From positions 1-64,000 of the forward strand of contig NZ_BMMU01000022.1 in assembly GCF_014646095.1 (NCBI RefSeq): a stretch of DNA of 64,000 nucleotides, written 5' to 3'. Within the stretch, counting starts at the first letter, position 1; every line of letters starts with the position of its first letter. The notes below the pieces were generated by a model. That model was not told the origin of the DNA. It saw nothing but the letters and a program-made list of their open reading frames with translations, and made no database searches. Source of the DNA: Streptomyces lacrimifluminis. Lineage in GTDB: Bacteria; Actinomycetota; Actinomycetes; Streptomycetales; Streptomycetaceae. The position numbers and the translations under genes are program-made. Positions 16,348 through 24,331 of this stretch are shown piece after piece.

Positions 16348-16360
16348 TGCATAATACGCA
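16348..16360. promoter_or_regulatory. Operator-like palindrome 2 (TGCATAATACGCA)
   Basis: Second copy of the 13-bp motif, with TGC/GCA arms. The centre-to-centre distance to copy 1 is 21 bp, two turns of the helix, so two dimers or a tetramer could bind one face. It lies 22 bp upstream of the deaminase ATG, where a bound protein would cover the promoter or transcription start. Confidence 0.5.
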
Positions 16361-16381
16361 ACGTCCCACTTGGGAGGCCCC

Positions 16382-17674
16382 ATGAGCACCGGCAAAGCCG
16401 ACTACCTGTCCCACCTAGCCGAAGAACGCGTCGACGCCCGCTTCAAGGGCCTCCCGCCGGACGCCGACGGCCTGACCGTGGGCGAGCTGGCCGCCCAGCG
16501 CCGCAACCTCTTCACCGGCGGTTTCACCACCCCCGTACTGGCCCTCTCCGCCGAGCGACTCACGCACAACCTGGAGCTGATGGAGACGTACGCGGCCCGC
16601 CACGGCCTCTCCTTCGCCCCGCACGGCAAGACCTCCATGGCCCCTCAGCTCTTCCAGCGCCAGATCGAGCACGGTGCCTGGGGCATCACCCTCGCGGTCC
16701 CGCACCAGGTACGCGTCGCCCGCGCCTTCGGCATCCAACGGGTCTTCCTGGCCAACGAGTTGGTGGACCCGGCCGCCCTGCGCTGGATCGCCGCCGAGCT
16801 GGCCGCCGACCCGGGCTTCCGCTTCGTCTGTTACGTCGACTCCGTGCGCGGGGTGGCACTGATGGACGCGGCTCTCACAGGGGCGGGGGCGGGTGCCCGC
16901 CCGCTGGACGTGGTCGTCGAACTCGGCGCCGGCGAGGGCGCCCGGACCGGTGTGCGCACGGAGGCGGAGTGCGCGGCGGTCGCGGACGCCGTGGCCGCCG
17001 TACCGTCTCTGCGGCTGGTCGGTGTCGCGGGGTACGAGGGCGAGGTGCCGCAGGCCGACCCGGAGCGGGTGCGGGCGTGGCTGCGGCGGCTGGTGGCACT
17101 GGCGACGGACTTCGACAAGGCGGGACGGTTCGCCGACGCGTCCATCGAGGAGATCGTGGTGAGCGCGGGCGGCAGCGCCTGGTTCGACGCGGTCGCCGAC
17201 GTCTTCGCGGAGATCCCCGAACTGTCGCTCCCGGTACTGAGGTTGCTGCGCTCGGGGGCGTACGTCTCGCACGACGACGGCCGCTATCGCGAGGTCACCC
17301 CGTTCAACCGGGTCCCCGAGGAGGGCGCCCTGGAGCCCGCCTTCCGGCTGTGGACGCAGGTCGTCTCCCGCCCCTCCCCCGAGCAGGCCTTCGTGAACGC
17401 GGGCAAGCGGGACGCCGCGTACGACCTCGACCTGCCGTTGCCCCAGGTGGTCCGCAGGGAAGGGGCTCCGGAGCGGTCCGCCACCGGCATCTCGGTCACC
17501 GGCCTCTCCGACCAGCACGCCTGGCTGCGTACGACCCCGGAAGCGGATCTGGAGGTCGGCGACTGGCTGGGGCTCGGCCTGTCCCACCCGTGCACGTCGT
17601 TCGACAAGTGGCAGCTGATCCCGGTGACCGAGGCGGACGGCACGGTCGTCGACTACATCCGTACGTTCTTCTAG
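16382..17674 (+). CDS. PLP-dependent amino acid deaminase (D-serine dehydratase / D-threonine aldolase-like)
   Basis: The 430-residue protein (ATG 16382, GGGAGG upstream) has an alanine-racemase-type N-terminal barrel: the PLP lysine K83 in FAPHGKTSMAPQL, then GAWGITLAVPHQ, and a phosphate site VSAGGSAWFDAV. The C-terminal beta domain carries SHPCTSFDKW, where H402 and C404 correspond to the zinc ligands of eukaryotic-type D-serine dehydratase. It is expected to deaminate or cleave D-amino acids such as D-serine or D-threonine. The D-aminoacylase gene follows 26 bp downstream, RidA and IclR lie on the other side of the IscB relic, and two palindromes precede it. The exact substrate is not determined by sequence. 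Confidence 0.88.
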   Translation: MSTGKADYLSHLAEERVDARFKGLPPDADGLTVGELAAQRRNLFTGGFTTPVLALSAERLTHNLELMETYAARHGLSFAPHGKTSMAPQLFQRQIEHGAWGITLAVPHQVRVARAFGIQRVFLANELVDPAALRWIAAELAADPGFRFVCYVDSVRGVALMDAALTGAGAGARPLDVVVELGAGEGARTGVRTEAECAAVADAVAAVPSLRLVGVAGYEGEVPQADPERVRAWLRRLVALATDFDKAGRFADASIEEIVVSAGGSAWFDAVADVFAEIPELSLPVLRLLRSGAYVSHDDGRYREVTPFNRVPEEGALEPAFRLWTQVVSRPSPEQAFVNAGKRDAAYDLDLPLPQVVRREGAPERSATGISVTGLSDQHAWLRTTPEADLEVGDWLGLGLSHPCTSFDKWQLIPVTEADGTVVDYIRTFF

Positions 17675-17700
17675 ATCTCCGACTGCCCAGGAGGCCGGAC

Positions 17701-19338
17701 GTGGACGAGCTCGTGATGCGGGACGCGGACGTCGTGGACGGCTCCGGCGGCCAGTCGTACCGGGCGGATGTGGTGATCGACGGCGGCCGGATCGTGTCGA
17801 TCGTCCAGGAGGCGGCGGCAGCGGGCTGCCAACGCCCCAAGGCACGAAGGGAGTTGGACGCGGAGGGCCTGACCCTTTCCCCCGGCTTCATCGACATGCA
17901 CGCCCACAGCGACCTGGCCCTGCTCCGCGACCCCGACCACAGTGCGAAGGCCGCGCAGGGGGTGACCCTCGAAGTCCTGGGCCAGGACGGGCTGTCGTAC
18001 GCCCCGGTCGACGACCGCACCCTCGCCGAGGTCCGCCGCGCGATCACCGGCTGGAACGGCCACGGCGACGACCTCGACTTCGACTGGCGTTCCGTGGGCG
18101 AGTATCTGGACCGCCTGGACCGCGGCTTCGACGGCGAGGGCATCGCCGTCAACGCGGCCTACCTGATCCCGCAGGGCACGGTACGGATGCTCGCCGTCGG
18201 CTGGGACGACCGGGACGCGACACCCCAGGAGCTGGGCCGGATGCGGCAGTTGGTCGCGGAGGGGATGGAGCAGGGCGCGGTGGGCATGTCGTCGGGGCTC
18301 ACCTACACGCCCGGGATGTACGCCAAGGATGCCGAACTGACCGAGCTGTGCCGGGTGGTGGCGTCATACGGCGGCTACTACTGCCCCCATCACCGCTCGT
18401 ACGGCGCGGGGGCGCTTGAGGCGTACGCGGAGATGGTGGAGCTGGCCCGTGAGGCGGGCTGTCCGCTCCATCTCGCCCACGCCACCATGAACTTCGGTGT
18501 GAACGAGGGCCGGGCCCCGGAGCTGCTGTCGCTGCTCGACGAGGCGCTGGCGGCGGGAGCGGACCTCACCCTGGACACGTATCCGTACACCCCCGGCTCC
18601 ACAACGCTCGTGGCGTTGCTGCCGAGTTGGGCGAGCGAGGGCGGCCCGGAGGAGATTTTCAGGCGCCTGGCGGACGCCGGCACCGCCGAACGCGTCCGGC
18701 ACCACCTGGAGGTCGTCGGCGCGGACGGCTGCCACGGTGTGCCGATCGACTGGGCCGCCATCGAGATCTCGGGGGTGACGGACCCGGCGCTGAACGCGTT
18801 CGTGGGCCGTACGGTCCGGGAGGCTGCGACCGCGCGCGGCGAGACCCCCTGGACCACAGCCCGCCACCTGCTGCTGACCGACCGCCTGGGTACGACGATC
18901 CTTCAGCACGTGGGCCACGAGGAGAACGTCCGGGCGATCATGCGCCACGCCATCCACACGGGTGGCTCGGACGGCATCCTCCAGGGCGGGAAACCGCACC
19001 CTCGCGCGTACGGCACGTTCCCGCGGTATCTCGGGCGGTACGTAAGGGAGTTGGGGGTCCTCTCCCTGGAGGAGTGCGTGGCCCACCTGACCTCGCGCCC
19101 GGCGGCGCGGCTGCGACTGCCGGACCGGGGGCTGGTCCGCGAGGGCTACCGCGCCGACCTGGTCCTCTTCGACGCGGCGACGGTGGCAGCGGGCTCCACC
19201 TTCGAGGCGCCGCGCACGCTCCCGACCGGCATCCCGTACGTGCTGATCGACGGCCGGTTCGTGATGGAGGACGGCCGCAGGACGGACGTACTGGCGGGGC
19301 GGGCGGTCCGCCGTACCGGCATCCGACCGCCCGCCTGA
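17701..19338 (+). CDS. N-acyl-D-amino-acid deacylase (D-aminoacylase), amidohydrolase family
   Basis: The start chosen is GTG 17701 with CCCAGGAGG upstream, giving 545 residues. The amidohydrolase metal site is seen in GFIDMHAHSDLALL (H67, H69), with further metal or catalytic residues expected in YYCPHHRSYG, LHLAHATMNFG and the late GGSDGIL Asp. A small beta sandwich at the N-terminus (VMRDADVVDGSG) and the C-terminus (GLVREGYRADLVLFD) completes the fold. It hydrolyses N-acyl-D-amino acids to D-amino acids, which the upstream deaminase would consume. The genes are 26 bp apart on the same strand and form an operon. Confidence 0.92.
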   Translation: MDELVMRDADVVDGSGGQSYRADVVIDGGRIVSIVQEAAAAGCQRPKARRELDAEGLTLSPGFIDMHAHSDLALLRDPDHSAKAAQGVTLEVLGQDGLSYAPVDDRTLAEVRRAITGWNGHGDDLDFDWRSVGEYLDRLDRGFDGEGIAVNAAYLIPQGTVRMLAVGWDDRDATPQELGRMRQLVAEGMEQGAVGMSSGLTYTPGMYAKDAELTELCRVVASYGGYYCPHHRSYGAGALEAYAEMVELAREAGCPLHLAHATMNFGVNEGRAPELLSLLDEALAAGADLTLDTYPYTPGSTTLVALLPSWASEGGPEEIFRRLADAGTAERVRHHLEVVGADGCHGVPIDWAAIEISGVTDPALNAFVGRTVREAATARGETPWTTARHLLLTDRLGTTILQHVGHEENVRAIMRHAIHTGGSDGILQGGKPHPRAYGTFPRYLGRYVRELGVLSLEECVAHLTSRPAARLRLPDRGLVREGYRADLVLFDAATVAAGSTFEAPRTLPTGIPYVLIDGRFVMEDGRRTDVLAGRAVRRTGIRPPA

Positions 19339-19360
19339 GCCACGTACTGCCTGCTACCGC

Positions 19361-20248
19361 TTACGGCTTGGGCAGGGTGCAGCCGCTGCGACTGAGGTCC
19401 AGCTTGTTGTCGAGGCCGAAGCAGGCGGGGATCTGGTAGGTCTCCTGGGCGTAGTTGATGCCCTCGCGCACGGTCACCGTGCCGTTGGCGTCGACCTCGC
19501 AGGGGTTGTTGTCGGTGCAGCGCCCGCCGTCCTCGTTGCCGGTGTTGTTGACCGCGACGACGTTGCCGGTGGCGTTGTCGACGACCGGCGAGCCCGAGGT
19601 ACCGCCGATGGTCTGGCAGGCGGAGGTGTAGCGGACCGAGTCCTTCCAGGTCCACTGGCCTTCCTTGAGGCGGTAGGCGAAGCCGTCGACGTTGCAGGCG
19701 TACGTCCGCTTCCAGTAGCCGGAGACGACGGTGATCGCGGTGCCGACGACCGGGTGGGTGTCGTTGAGCGTGAGCGGGCTGATGTTGTACGAGCTCCTGA
19801 TCGCCGCGTAGGTGGTCGTGAGCTGGTAGATCGCCACGTCCGTGTCGGTCATCGTCGCGTACGCGATCTTGTTGGCGCGCAGGGTGGCGACGCGGGTGGC
19901 CGAGGCGTTGAGCAGCCCGAAGGTACGGGTGGACGCCTGGTCGACGATGACCTTGCCGGCGGCCGGGAAGCCCGTCTCCAGGCAGTGCCCGTTGGACATG
20001 ACCAGCGCCGGGTCGTCGGCCTCGGAGTTCGGGAAGCGGACGAGCGAGCCGGAACAGTTGGAGAGCGAGACGGTGCCGGCGAAGTTGACGGCCTGGACGG
20101 CCGGTGCGGCGGCCGCTCCGGCCGAGGCCTTGACCGCGACGCTCTTCCCGGCGGGCGCGGCCGTGTCGGCCTGCGCGGCCACCGCGGGTGCCGATCCCGC
20201 CCCGGTGATCACCAGGGCTGCGAGCGCGGCAAGGAGAGGCTTGTTCAT
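19361..20248 (-). CDS. Secreted trypsin-like serine protease
   Basis: A 295-residue preprotein from ATG 20248 has a clear Sec signal peptide (LLAALAALVITGAGSAPAVAA) and a short Ala-rich propeptide. The catalytic triad is H88 (MSNGHCLE), D137 (TDTDVAIY) and S218 (GGTSGSP). Cysteines at NCSGS, GHC, YACN, SACQ, GRC, NPCEV, PACFG and SGCTL suggest several disulfides. It is an S1-type protease with the GTSGS active site seen in V8/glutamyl-type relatives, acting outside the cell. It is convergent with the D-aminoacylase gene, with 22 bp between their stops. Specificity cannot be read with confidence. Confidence 0.9.
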   Translation of the reverse strand: MNKPLLAALAALVITGAGSAPAVAAQADTAAPAGKSVAVKASAGAAAAPAVQAVNFAGTVSLSNCSGSLVRFPNSEADDPALVMSNGHCLETGFPAAGKVIVDQASTRTFGLLNASATRVATLRANKIAYATMTDTDVAIYQLTTTYAAIRSSYNISPLTLNDTHPVVGTAITVVSGYWKRTYACNVDGFAYRLKEGQWTWKDSVRYTSACQTIGGTSGSPVVDNATGNVVAVNNTGNEDGGRCTDNNPCEVDANGTVTVREGINYAQETYQIPACFGLDNKLDLSRSGCTLPKP

Positions 20249-20360
20249 GTGGGGGTCCCCTCTGAGACTCTGAGACGGCGGCGGCCGGAGGTCTTCCGGC
20301 CACTTCCCGTCTTGTCATGTGCATTGTGAGCACAGAGGGGCTGTTGGGCAAGGAGTTGTT

Positions 20361-20775
20361 TCAGGACGGGCGTTGGCGGATTTCCGTACAGGCGTCGTCG
20401 ATGTACTCGAAGAGCGTGTTGCCGCCGTCCGCGATGCGCGCCCCGAGTTCACGGGACCTCCGTTCGCGGGCGGGCGTGACCCGCCCGGAGAAGAACACCG
20501 CGGGCCCGTCGAAGAGCCAGCGCACGCCGGCTCGCGAGGTCCGTGAACCCGGCTTCCCGGTCCGTGCCGCGCGCCATGTCGGAGATCAGCGGATCGACAG
20601 GGCGGGTGCCGAGAATCCGCTCGGCGGTCCACCCGGCGTCGACGGCGAGCGTGAACGGGGTCGAGGCCCGGGAGCCGTGCGGCAGCCCGGCCGGTTCCCG
20701 CGCGGCCCGCCCGGTGGCGAGTGAATCGCCCTCCGGCCCGGTCACGGGCTCGTCGTACAGCAGCGAGAACTTCAT
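20361..20775 (-). pseudogene. Degenerate gene of unknown family
   Basis: From ATG 20775, behind GAGGGGGGTG, a frame reads MKFSLLYDEPV, then TPFTLAVDAGWTAERILGTRPVDPLISDMARG and GFTDLA. Near base 20530 the likely coding signal moves to another frame: GVRWLFDGPAVFFSGRVTP, then ELGARIADGGNTLFEYIDDACTEIRQRPS, ending at 20361. Neither frame is convincing alone, and together they make a plausible protein of about 135 residues. So the gene seems frameshifted. I cannot name the family. The opening MKFSLLY resembles luciferase-like oxidoreductases, but nothing after it supports that. Confidence 0.4.
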
Positions 20776-20901
20776 CCGCCGCACCCCCCTCGACAAGATC
20801 GGCGAGAGCAACATACCCAGGTCCGGGGCCACTTGGGCCCCCTTGGCGGAACCTTGCCCGTGCCCCCGCCACCTCGGGTTCCGGCGATCGTGTCCGCCCT
20901 C

Positions 20902-22197
20902 TCAGAGCCGCTGGAACAGTATGGGGATCAGGGCGGGTACCGCGGGGGCCAGCAGATAGAGGGTGATCCCGGTCGTGGCTCTGCGGGTGGTGACCGGAAG
21001 TACCGGGACGGCCCAGACCTGGGCTATCGCCGGGGCCCGTTCACCCTCGGGAAGATTCTCGTACAGCCAGTTGACGTGCTTCTGCTTGGCGACCAGCGCG
21101 GAGTGGTAGCCGATCGAGGAGGGGTAGACGATCACGAGCATGTCCACCACCATCACCACCAGCACGACGAACACCATCCATGACGCCGCCGGCAGCCAGA
21201 CGGTGAAGAGGACCAGCAGGCCGATCAGGTGGGCCAGGGCCGAGCCGTAGGTCCACAGCATGAACTGGCGCAGGGGACGCAGCCCCTGGAAGCCGTCGCT
21301 GTCGAACCTCATGTTCGGGGTCACGCCGAAGCCGATCGCCGCGGAGCGGTACAGGTAGACGGTGAAGACGACGCCCATGACCAGTTGCTTGGCCAGGAAG
21401 TAGAAGGCGTACGTGCCCGCCACACACAGGGCGACCGCCATCTCGGGGTGGGTGTGCCGGTTGGCCCACCAGCCGTCGTAGACCGCGGAGCGCCAGACCG
21501 AGTCGGGAAGCCCGGTCGGGTTCCACGTCTGCAGGAGGCCATGGGTGTTGACGAAGTCGTACAGGAAGTACGTGGCTGTCGCCATGGCCACCACGATGGC
21601 CGCCGAGACGTCCCGGCGGCCGAGCGCGGCCAGCCACTGGTTGGTCCGCCTGGCCAGCAGGCCGAGCTGGCGGACCTGTCCTTCGGACAGCCTTTCCGCT
21701 CCTCCGTTGCGCACGCTCATCTGCACGAACTCGCCGATGGCCAGCACCTGCTGACAGCAGAAGACGGGCGTGACGAAGACGACCGCCAGCACGATGAGGC
21801 CGGCCGGGTCCTGGAGCAGGGACAGGCTCACGCCGCTCGGGCTCAAGCCGCCCAGTTCGGCGTTGTCGGCGAACAGGTAGTCCAGGGCCCACCGTCTGTC
21901 CGTGTCGGCCGGTGCCCCGAGCACTCCGCCGACTCCGGCCAGCGCCAGCAGCGCGACGGCGCCTGCCAGGCCGAGCAGTCGGATCTTGGTCCCGGCCGTC
22001 AGCGGCCGGTACATCAGGCGGACCAGCCGGCGAGCCGCGTTCCGGCGCGGCTGCGGCACTCTGCGCAGCAGGCGCATCGCCCAGCGGAAATCGACAGGTT
22101 CGGTCGAATGGAAGGCTCTTCCGATCCGATCCGGACGCAATGCCCTGAGCTGCTCCATCCCCGCCCCCGACGGCCACAACACCCGATGGTTGTTCAT
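20902..22197 (-). CDS. Integral membrane protein of unknown function
   Basis: The 431-residue protein (ATG 22197) has a basic cytoplasmic N-terminus (RLLRRVPQPRRNAARRLVRL) and about seven hydrophobic helices: near 73-92, 125-147, 195-215, 250-285, 315-335, 338-360 and a final AVPALIPILF. A cytoplasmic-looking segment between helices 2 and 3 contains EFVQMSVRNGGAERLSEGQVRQLGLLARR. No transporter, enzyme or channel motif is recognised. It is divergent from the aminotransferase gene, with 80 bp between their starts. Confidence 0.8.
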   Translation of the reverse strand: MNNHRVLWPSGAGMEQLRALRPDRIGRAFHSTEPVDFRWAMRLLRRVPQPRRNAARRLVRLMYRPLTAGTKIRLLGLAGAVALLALAGVGGVLGAPADTDRRWALDYLFADNAELGGLSPSGVSLSLLQDPAGLIVLAVVFVTPVFCCQQVLAIGEFVQMSVRNGGAERLSEGQVRQLGLLARRTNQWLAALGRRDVSAAIVVAMATATYFLYDFVNTHGLLQTWNPTGLPDSVWRSAVYDGWWANRHTHPEMAVALCVAGTYAFYFLAKQLVMGVVFTVYLYRSAAIGFGVTPNMRFDSDGFQGLRPLRQFMLWTYGSALAHLIGLLVLFTVWLPAASWMVFVVLVVMVVDMLVIVYPSSIGYHSALVAKQKHVNWLYENLPEGERAPAIAQVWAVPVLPVTTRRATTGITLYLLAPAVPALIPILFQRL

Positions 22198-22277
22198 GAC
22201 CGGTGTCCTGTTTTTCCCCGTCTCAAGTGGTGGAAAACACGACGCGGGAGGCGTTACCCGGCCGTAAGCTCACGGAC

Positions 22278-23489
22278 ATGCAGCTGATCCAGTCGACCAA
22301 GCTCGCCAACGTCTGTTACGAGATCCGGGGCCCGGTTCTCGAGGAGGCGATGCGGCTTGAGGCGGCAGGGCACCGGATTCTCAAGCTGAACACCGGCAAC
22401 CCGGCGGCCTTCGGCTTCGAGTGCCCGCCCGAGATCCTGGAGGACATCCTCCGCAACGTGTCGTCGGCCCACGGGTACGGCGACGCGAAGGGGCTGCTGG
22501 CGGCGCGCCGGGCGGTCGTCATGCACAACCAGACCCTCGGCATCGAGACGGACGTCGAGCACGTGTTCGTCGGCAACGGCGTCTCCGAGCTGATCGTGAT
22601 GGCGATGCAGGCCCTGCTCGACGACGGCGACGAGGTGCTCGTCCCCGCCCCCGACTACCCCCTGTGGACGGCGGCGGTCTCCCTCTCCGGCGGTACGGCG
22701 GTCCACTACCGCTGCGACGAGCAGGCCGACTGGATGCCGGATCTCGCCGACATCGAACGCAAGGTCACCGACCGCACCAAGGCGATCGTCATCATCAACC
22801 CGAACAACCCGACGGGCGCGGTGTACGACGACGCCATGCTCCGGGGGCTGACGGACATCGCCCGCCGCCACAACCTCCTCGTCTGCTCGGACGAGATCTA
22901 CGACAAGATCCTGTACGACGGCACCACGCACACCTCGACCGCGAAGATCGCCCCCGATCTCCTCACGCTCACCTTCAACGGCATGTCGAAGGCGTACCGG
23001 GTCGCCGGGTACCGGGTCGGCTGGATGGCGATCTCCGGGCCCCGCGCGCACGCCGACTCGTACATCGAGGGTCTGACGATCCTGGCGAACATGCGCCTGT
23101 GCGCGAACATGCCGGGGCAGCACGGTGTCGTGGCCGCGCTCAGCGGACGGCAGACCATCAACGACCTGGTGCTGCCGGGCGGGCGACTGAAGGAGCAGAT
23201 GGACGTCGCGTACGAGCTGCTCACCCAGATCCCGGGCGTCAGCTGTGTGAAGCCGAAGGGCGCGCTCTATCTGTTCCCGCGCCTCGACCCGAACGTCTTC
23301 AGGATCAAGGACGACCGGCGGATGGTTCTGGACCTGCTACGCCGCGAGAAGATCATGGTCGTGCACGGTACGGGTTTCAACTGGCCCGAGCAGGATCACT
23401 TCCGCGTCGTGACACTGCCCACGGTCGGCGACCTGCGCGACGCGGTGACCCGCATCGGCACCTTCCTGGACGGCTACAGCCAGCCGTAG
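22278..23489 (+). CDS. Alanine-type PLP aminotransferase (AlaA-like, class I)
   Basis: The 403-residue protein starts at ATG 22278. Fold type I aminotransferase motifs are seen: LNTGNPAAFGF, the NPNNPTG loop (174-180), the Asp/Tyr pair in CSDEIYDK and the PLP lysine K238 in FNGMSKAYRVAGYRVGW. The N-terminal IQSTKLANVCYEIRGPVLEEA is typical of the glutamate-pyruvate aminotransferase AlaA group. It transfers an amino group between alanine and 2-oxoglutarate or related keto acids in the cytoplasm. No ribosome site lies close to the start, while TAAGCT sits 9 bases upstream as a possible -10, so the mRNA may be leaderless. Confidence 0.9.
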   Translation: MQLIQSTKLANVCYEIRGPVLEEAMRLEAAGHRILKLNTGNPAAFGFECPPEILEDILRNVSSAHGYGDAKGLLAARRAVVMHNQTLGIETDVEHVFVGNGVSELIVMAMQALLDDGDEVLVPAPDYPLWTAAVSLSGGTAVHYRCDEQADWMPDLADIERKVTDRTKAIVIINPNNPTGAVYDDAMLRGLTDIARRHNLLVCSDEIYDKILYDGTTHTSTAKIAPDLLTLTFNGMSKAYRVAGYRVGWMAISGPRAHADSYIEGLTILANMRLCANMPGQHGVVAALSGRQTINDLVLPGGRLKEQMDVAYELLTQIPGVSCVKPKGALYLFPRLDPNVFRIKDDRRMVLDLLRREKIMVVHGTGFNWPEQDHFRVVTLPTVGDLRDAVTRIGTFLDGYSQP

Positions 23490-23544
23490 CCACTCGAAGC
23501 CACAGAAGGCGTGGGTAAACCTCTGTCCGCGATCCGACTCAAAT

Positions 23545-23559
23545 TTAGACTGGATCTAA
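23545..23559. promoter_or_regulatory. Fur/PerR-family-like box (TTAGACTGGATCTAA)
   Basis: An AT-rich 15-bp inverted repeat in the 7-1-7 form (TTAGACT-G-GATCTAA, one mismatch) stands out in GC-rich DNA 42 bp before the next gene. A -10-like TAGGAT follows at 23562. Fur/PerR/CatR regulators bind such boxes. The identity of the binding protein is inference. Confidence 0.4.
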
Positions 23560-23600
23560 GCTAGGATGGTTTCCTGTCAGCGCACAGGAGGCCGTCTCCC

Positions 23601-24029
23601 ATGTACGAACCGATCCGCACCCCGTCGGTCCACAGCGCCCGCAGCGCGCTGGCCGGCACCGCCTCGGACTACCCTCACAGGTCGCGCGAGGAGGAGCTGG
23701 ACATCCAGCTGGCCGGTCATCTCGCCGCACTCCTCACCGCGACCGACGAGCTGCGCGCCCTCGCACCGTCCGCCGACCTGGACACCGCCGCGGAGCGCCT
23801 CGCCGCCCAGGTGAGCCGGCTGCGCCGGGGCCGTACGCCGGTCCGCGCCTCGACCCCCGCGACCGCCGGCCCCGACCTCACGGCCCTGCACCGGCGCGCC
23901 CTCGCACTCGCCGGTCGGGCCCTGGTCGTCGCGGCCTCCCGCGCCGACACGGCCGCCGCGATCCTCGCCGCCGAACGCATGGACGCCCACGCCGAGGCAA
24001 CCGAGCCCCGCGCCCTCGCGTCCCGCTGA
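23601..24029 (+). CDS. Small alpha-helical protein of unknown function
   Basis: A 142-residue soluble protein starts at ATG 23601, behind CACAGGAGG. It is Ala-rich and mostly helical: EEELDIQLAGHLAALLTATDELRAL, LDTAAERLAAQVSRLR and ALHRRALALAGRALVVAASRADTAAAILAAERMDAH. The motif set looks conserved in streptomycetes but I know no function. It has its own promoter, as judged from the AT-rich palindrome and -10-like hexamer upstream, so it may respond to metal or peroxide through a Fur-family protein. Confidence 0.75.
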   Translation: MYEPIRTPSVHSARSALAGTASDYPHRSREEELDIQLAGHLAALLTATDELRALAPSADLDTAAERLAAQVSRLRRGRTPVRASTPATAGPDLTALHRRALALAGRALVVAASRADTAAAILAAERMDAHAEATEPRALASR

Positions 24030-24139
24030 GCCCTCCCGGGTTCCCCTCGACGGCCCCGGTCCGCGCGCTCCCGCAGCGACGCGCGGACCGGGTGCCACCT
24101 CACTGCGTTCGCTCGGGCAGGGGGTTCTTGTGGTGCCGG

Positions 24140-24251
24140 GTTGTGCAGTCCGGGTTGGCTGCGGTGCGGTTCGCCGTGGGGGTTCGGTGGCGTGGCGGCT
24201 GCGGGCCGTCCGTGGCTTGTCGCGCAGTTCCCCGCGCCCCTGAAGGGCGCG
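24140..24251. repeat. Dispersed Streptomyces intergenic repeat with hairpin
   Basis: The stretch ends in GTCGCGCAGTTCCCCGCGCC and then CTGAAGGGCGCG, a sequence seen again and again between Streptomyces genes (recalled, not searched). CGCGCCC-CCTGA-AGGGCGCG-type pairing at 24233-24251 makes a 7-bp stem and could end transcription of the upstream gene. The rest of the 300-bp gap before 24332 holds no gene that I can see. Confidence 0.55.
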
Positions 24252-24331
24252 TTGCGTACCGGGACCAGTGGTTCACCCTCCGTTCATTCTCGTAGCCGGG
24301 GAACGTTGGATTCCGGGAGCACGCTCCGGGC

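Noticed and set aside
20449..20832. Luciferase-like oxidoreductase call for the frame starting MKFSLLY
   Set aside because: Only the first few residues resemble that family; the remainder does not, so it is listed as a degenerate gene of unknown family.
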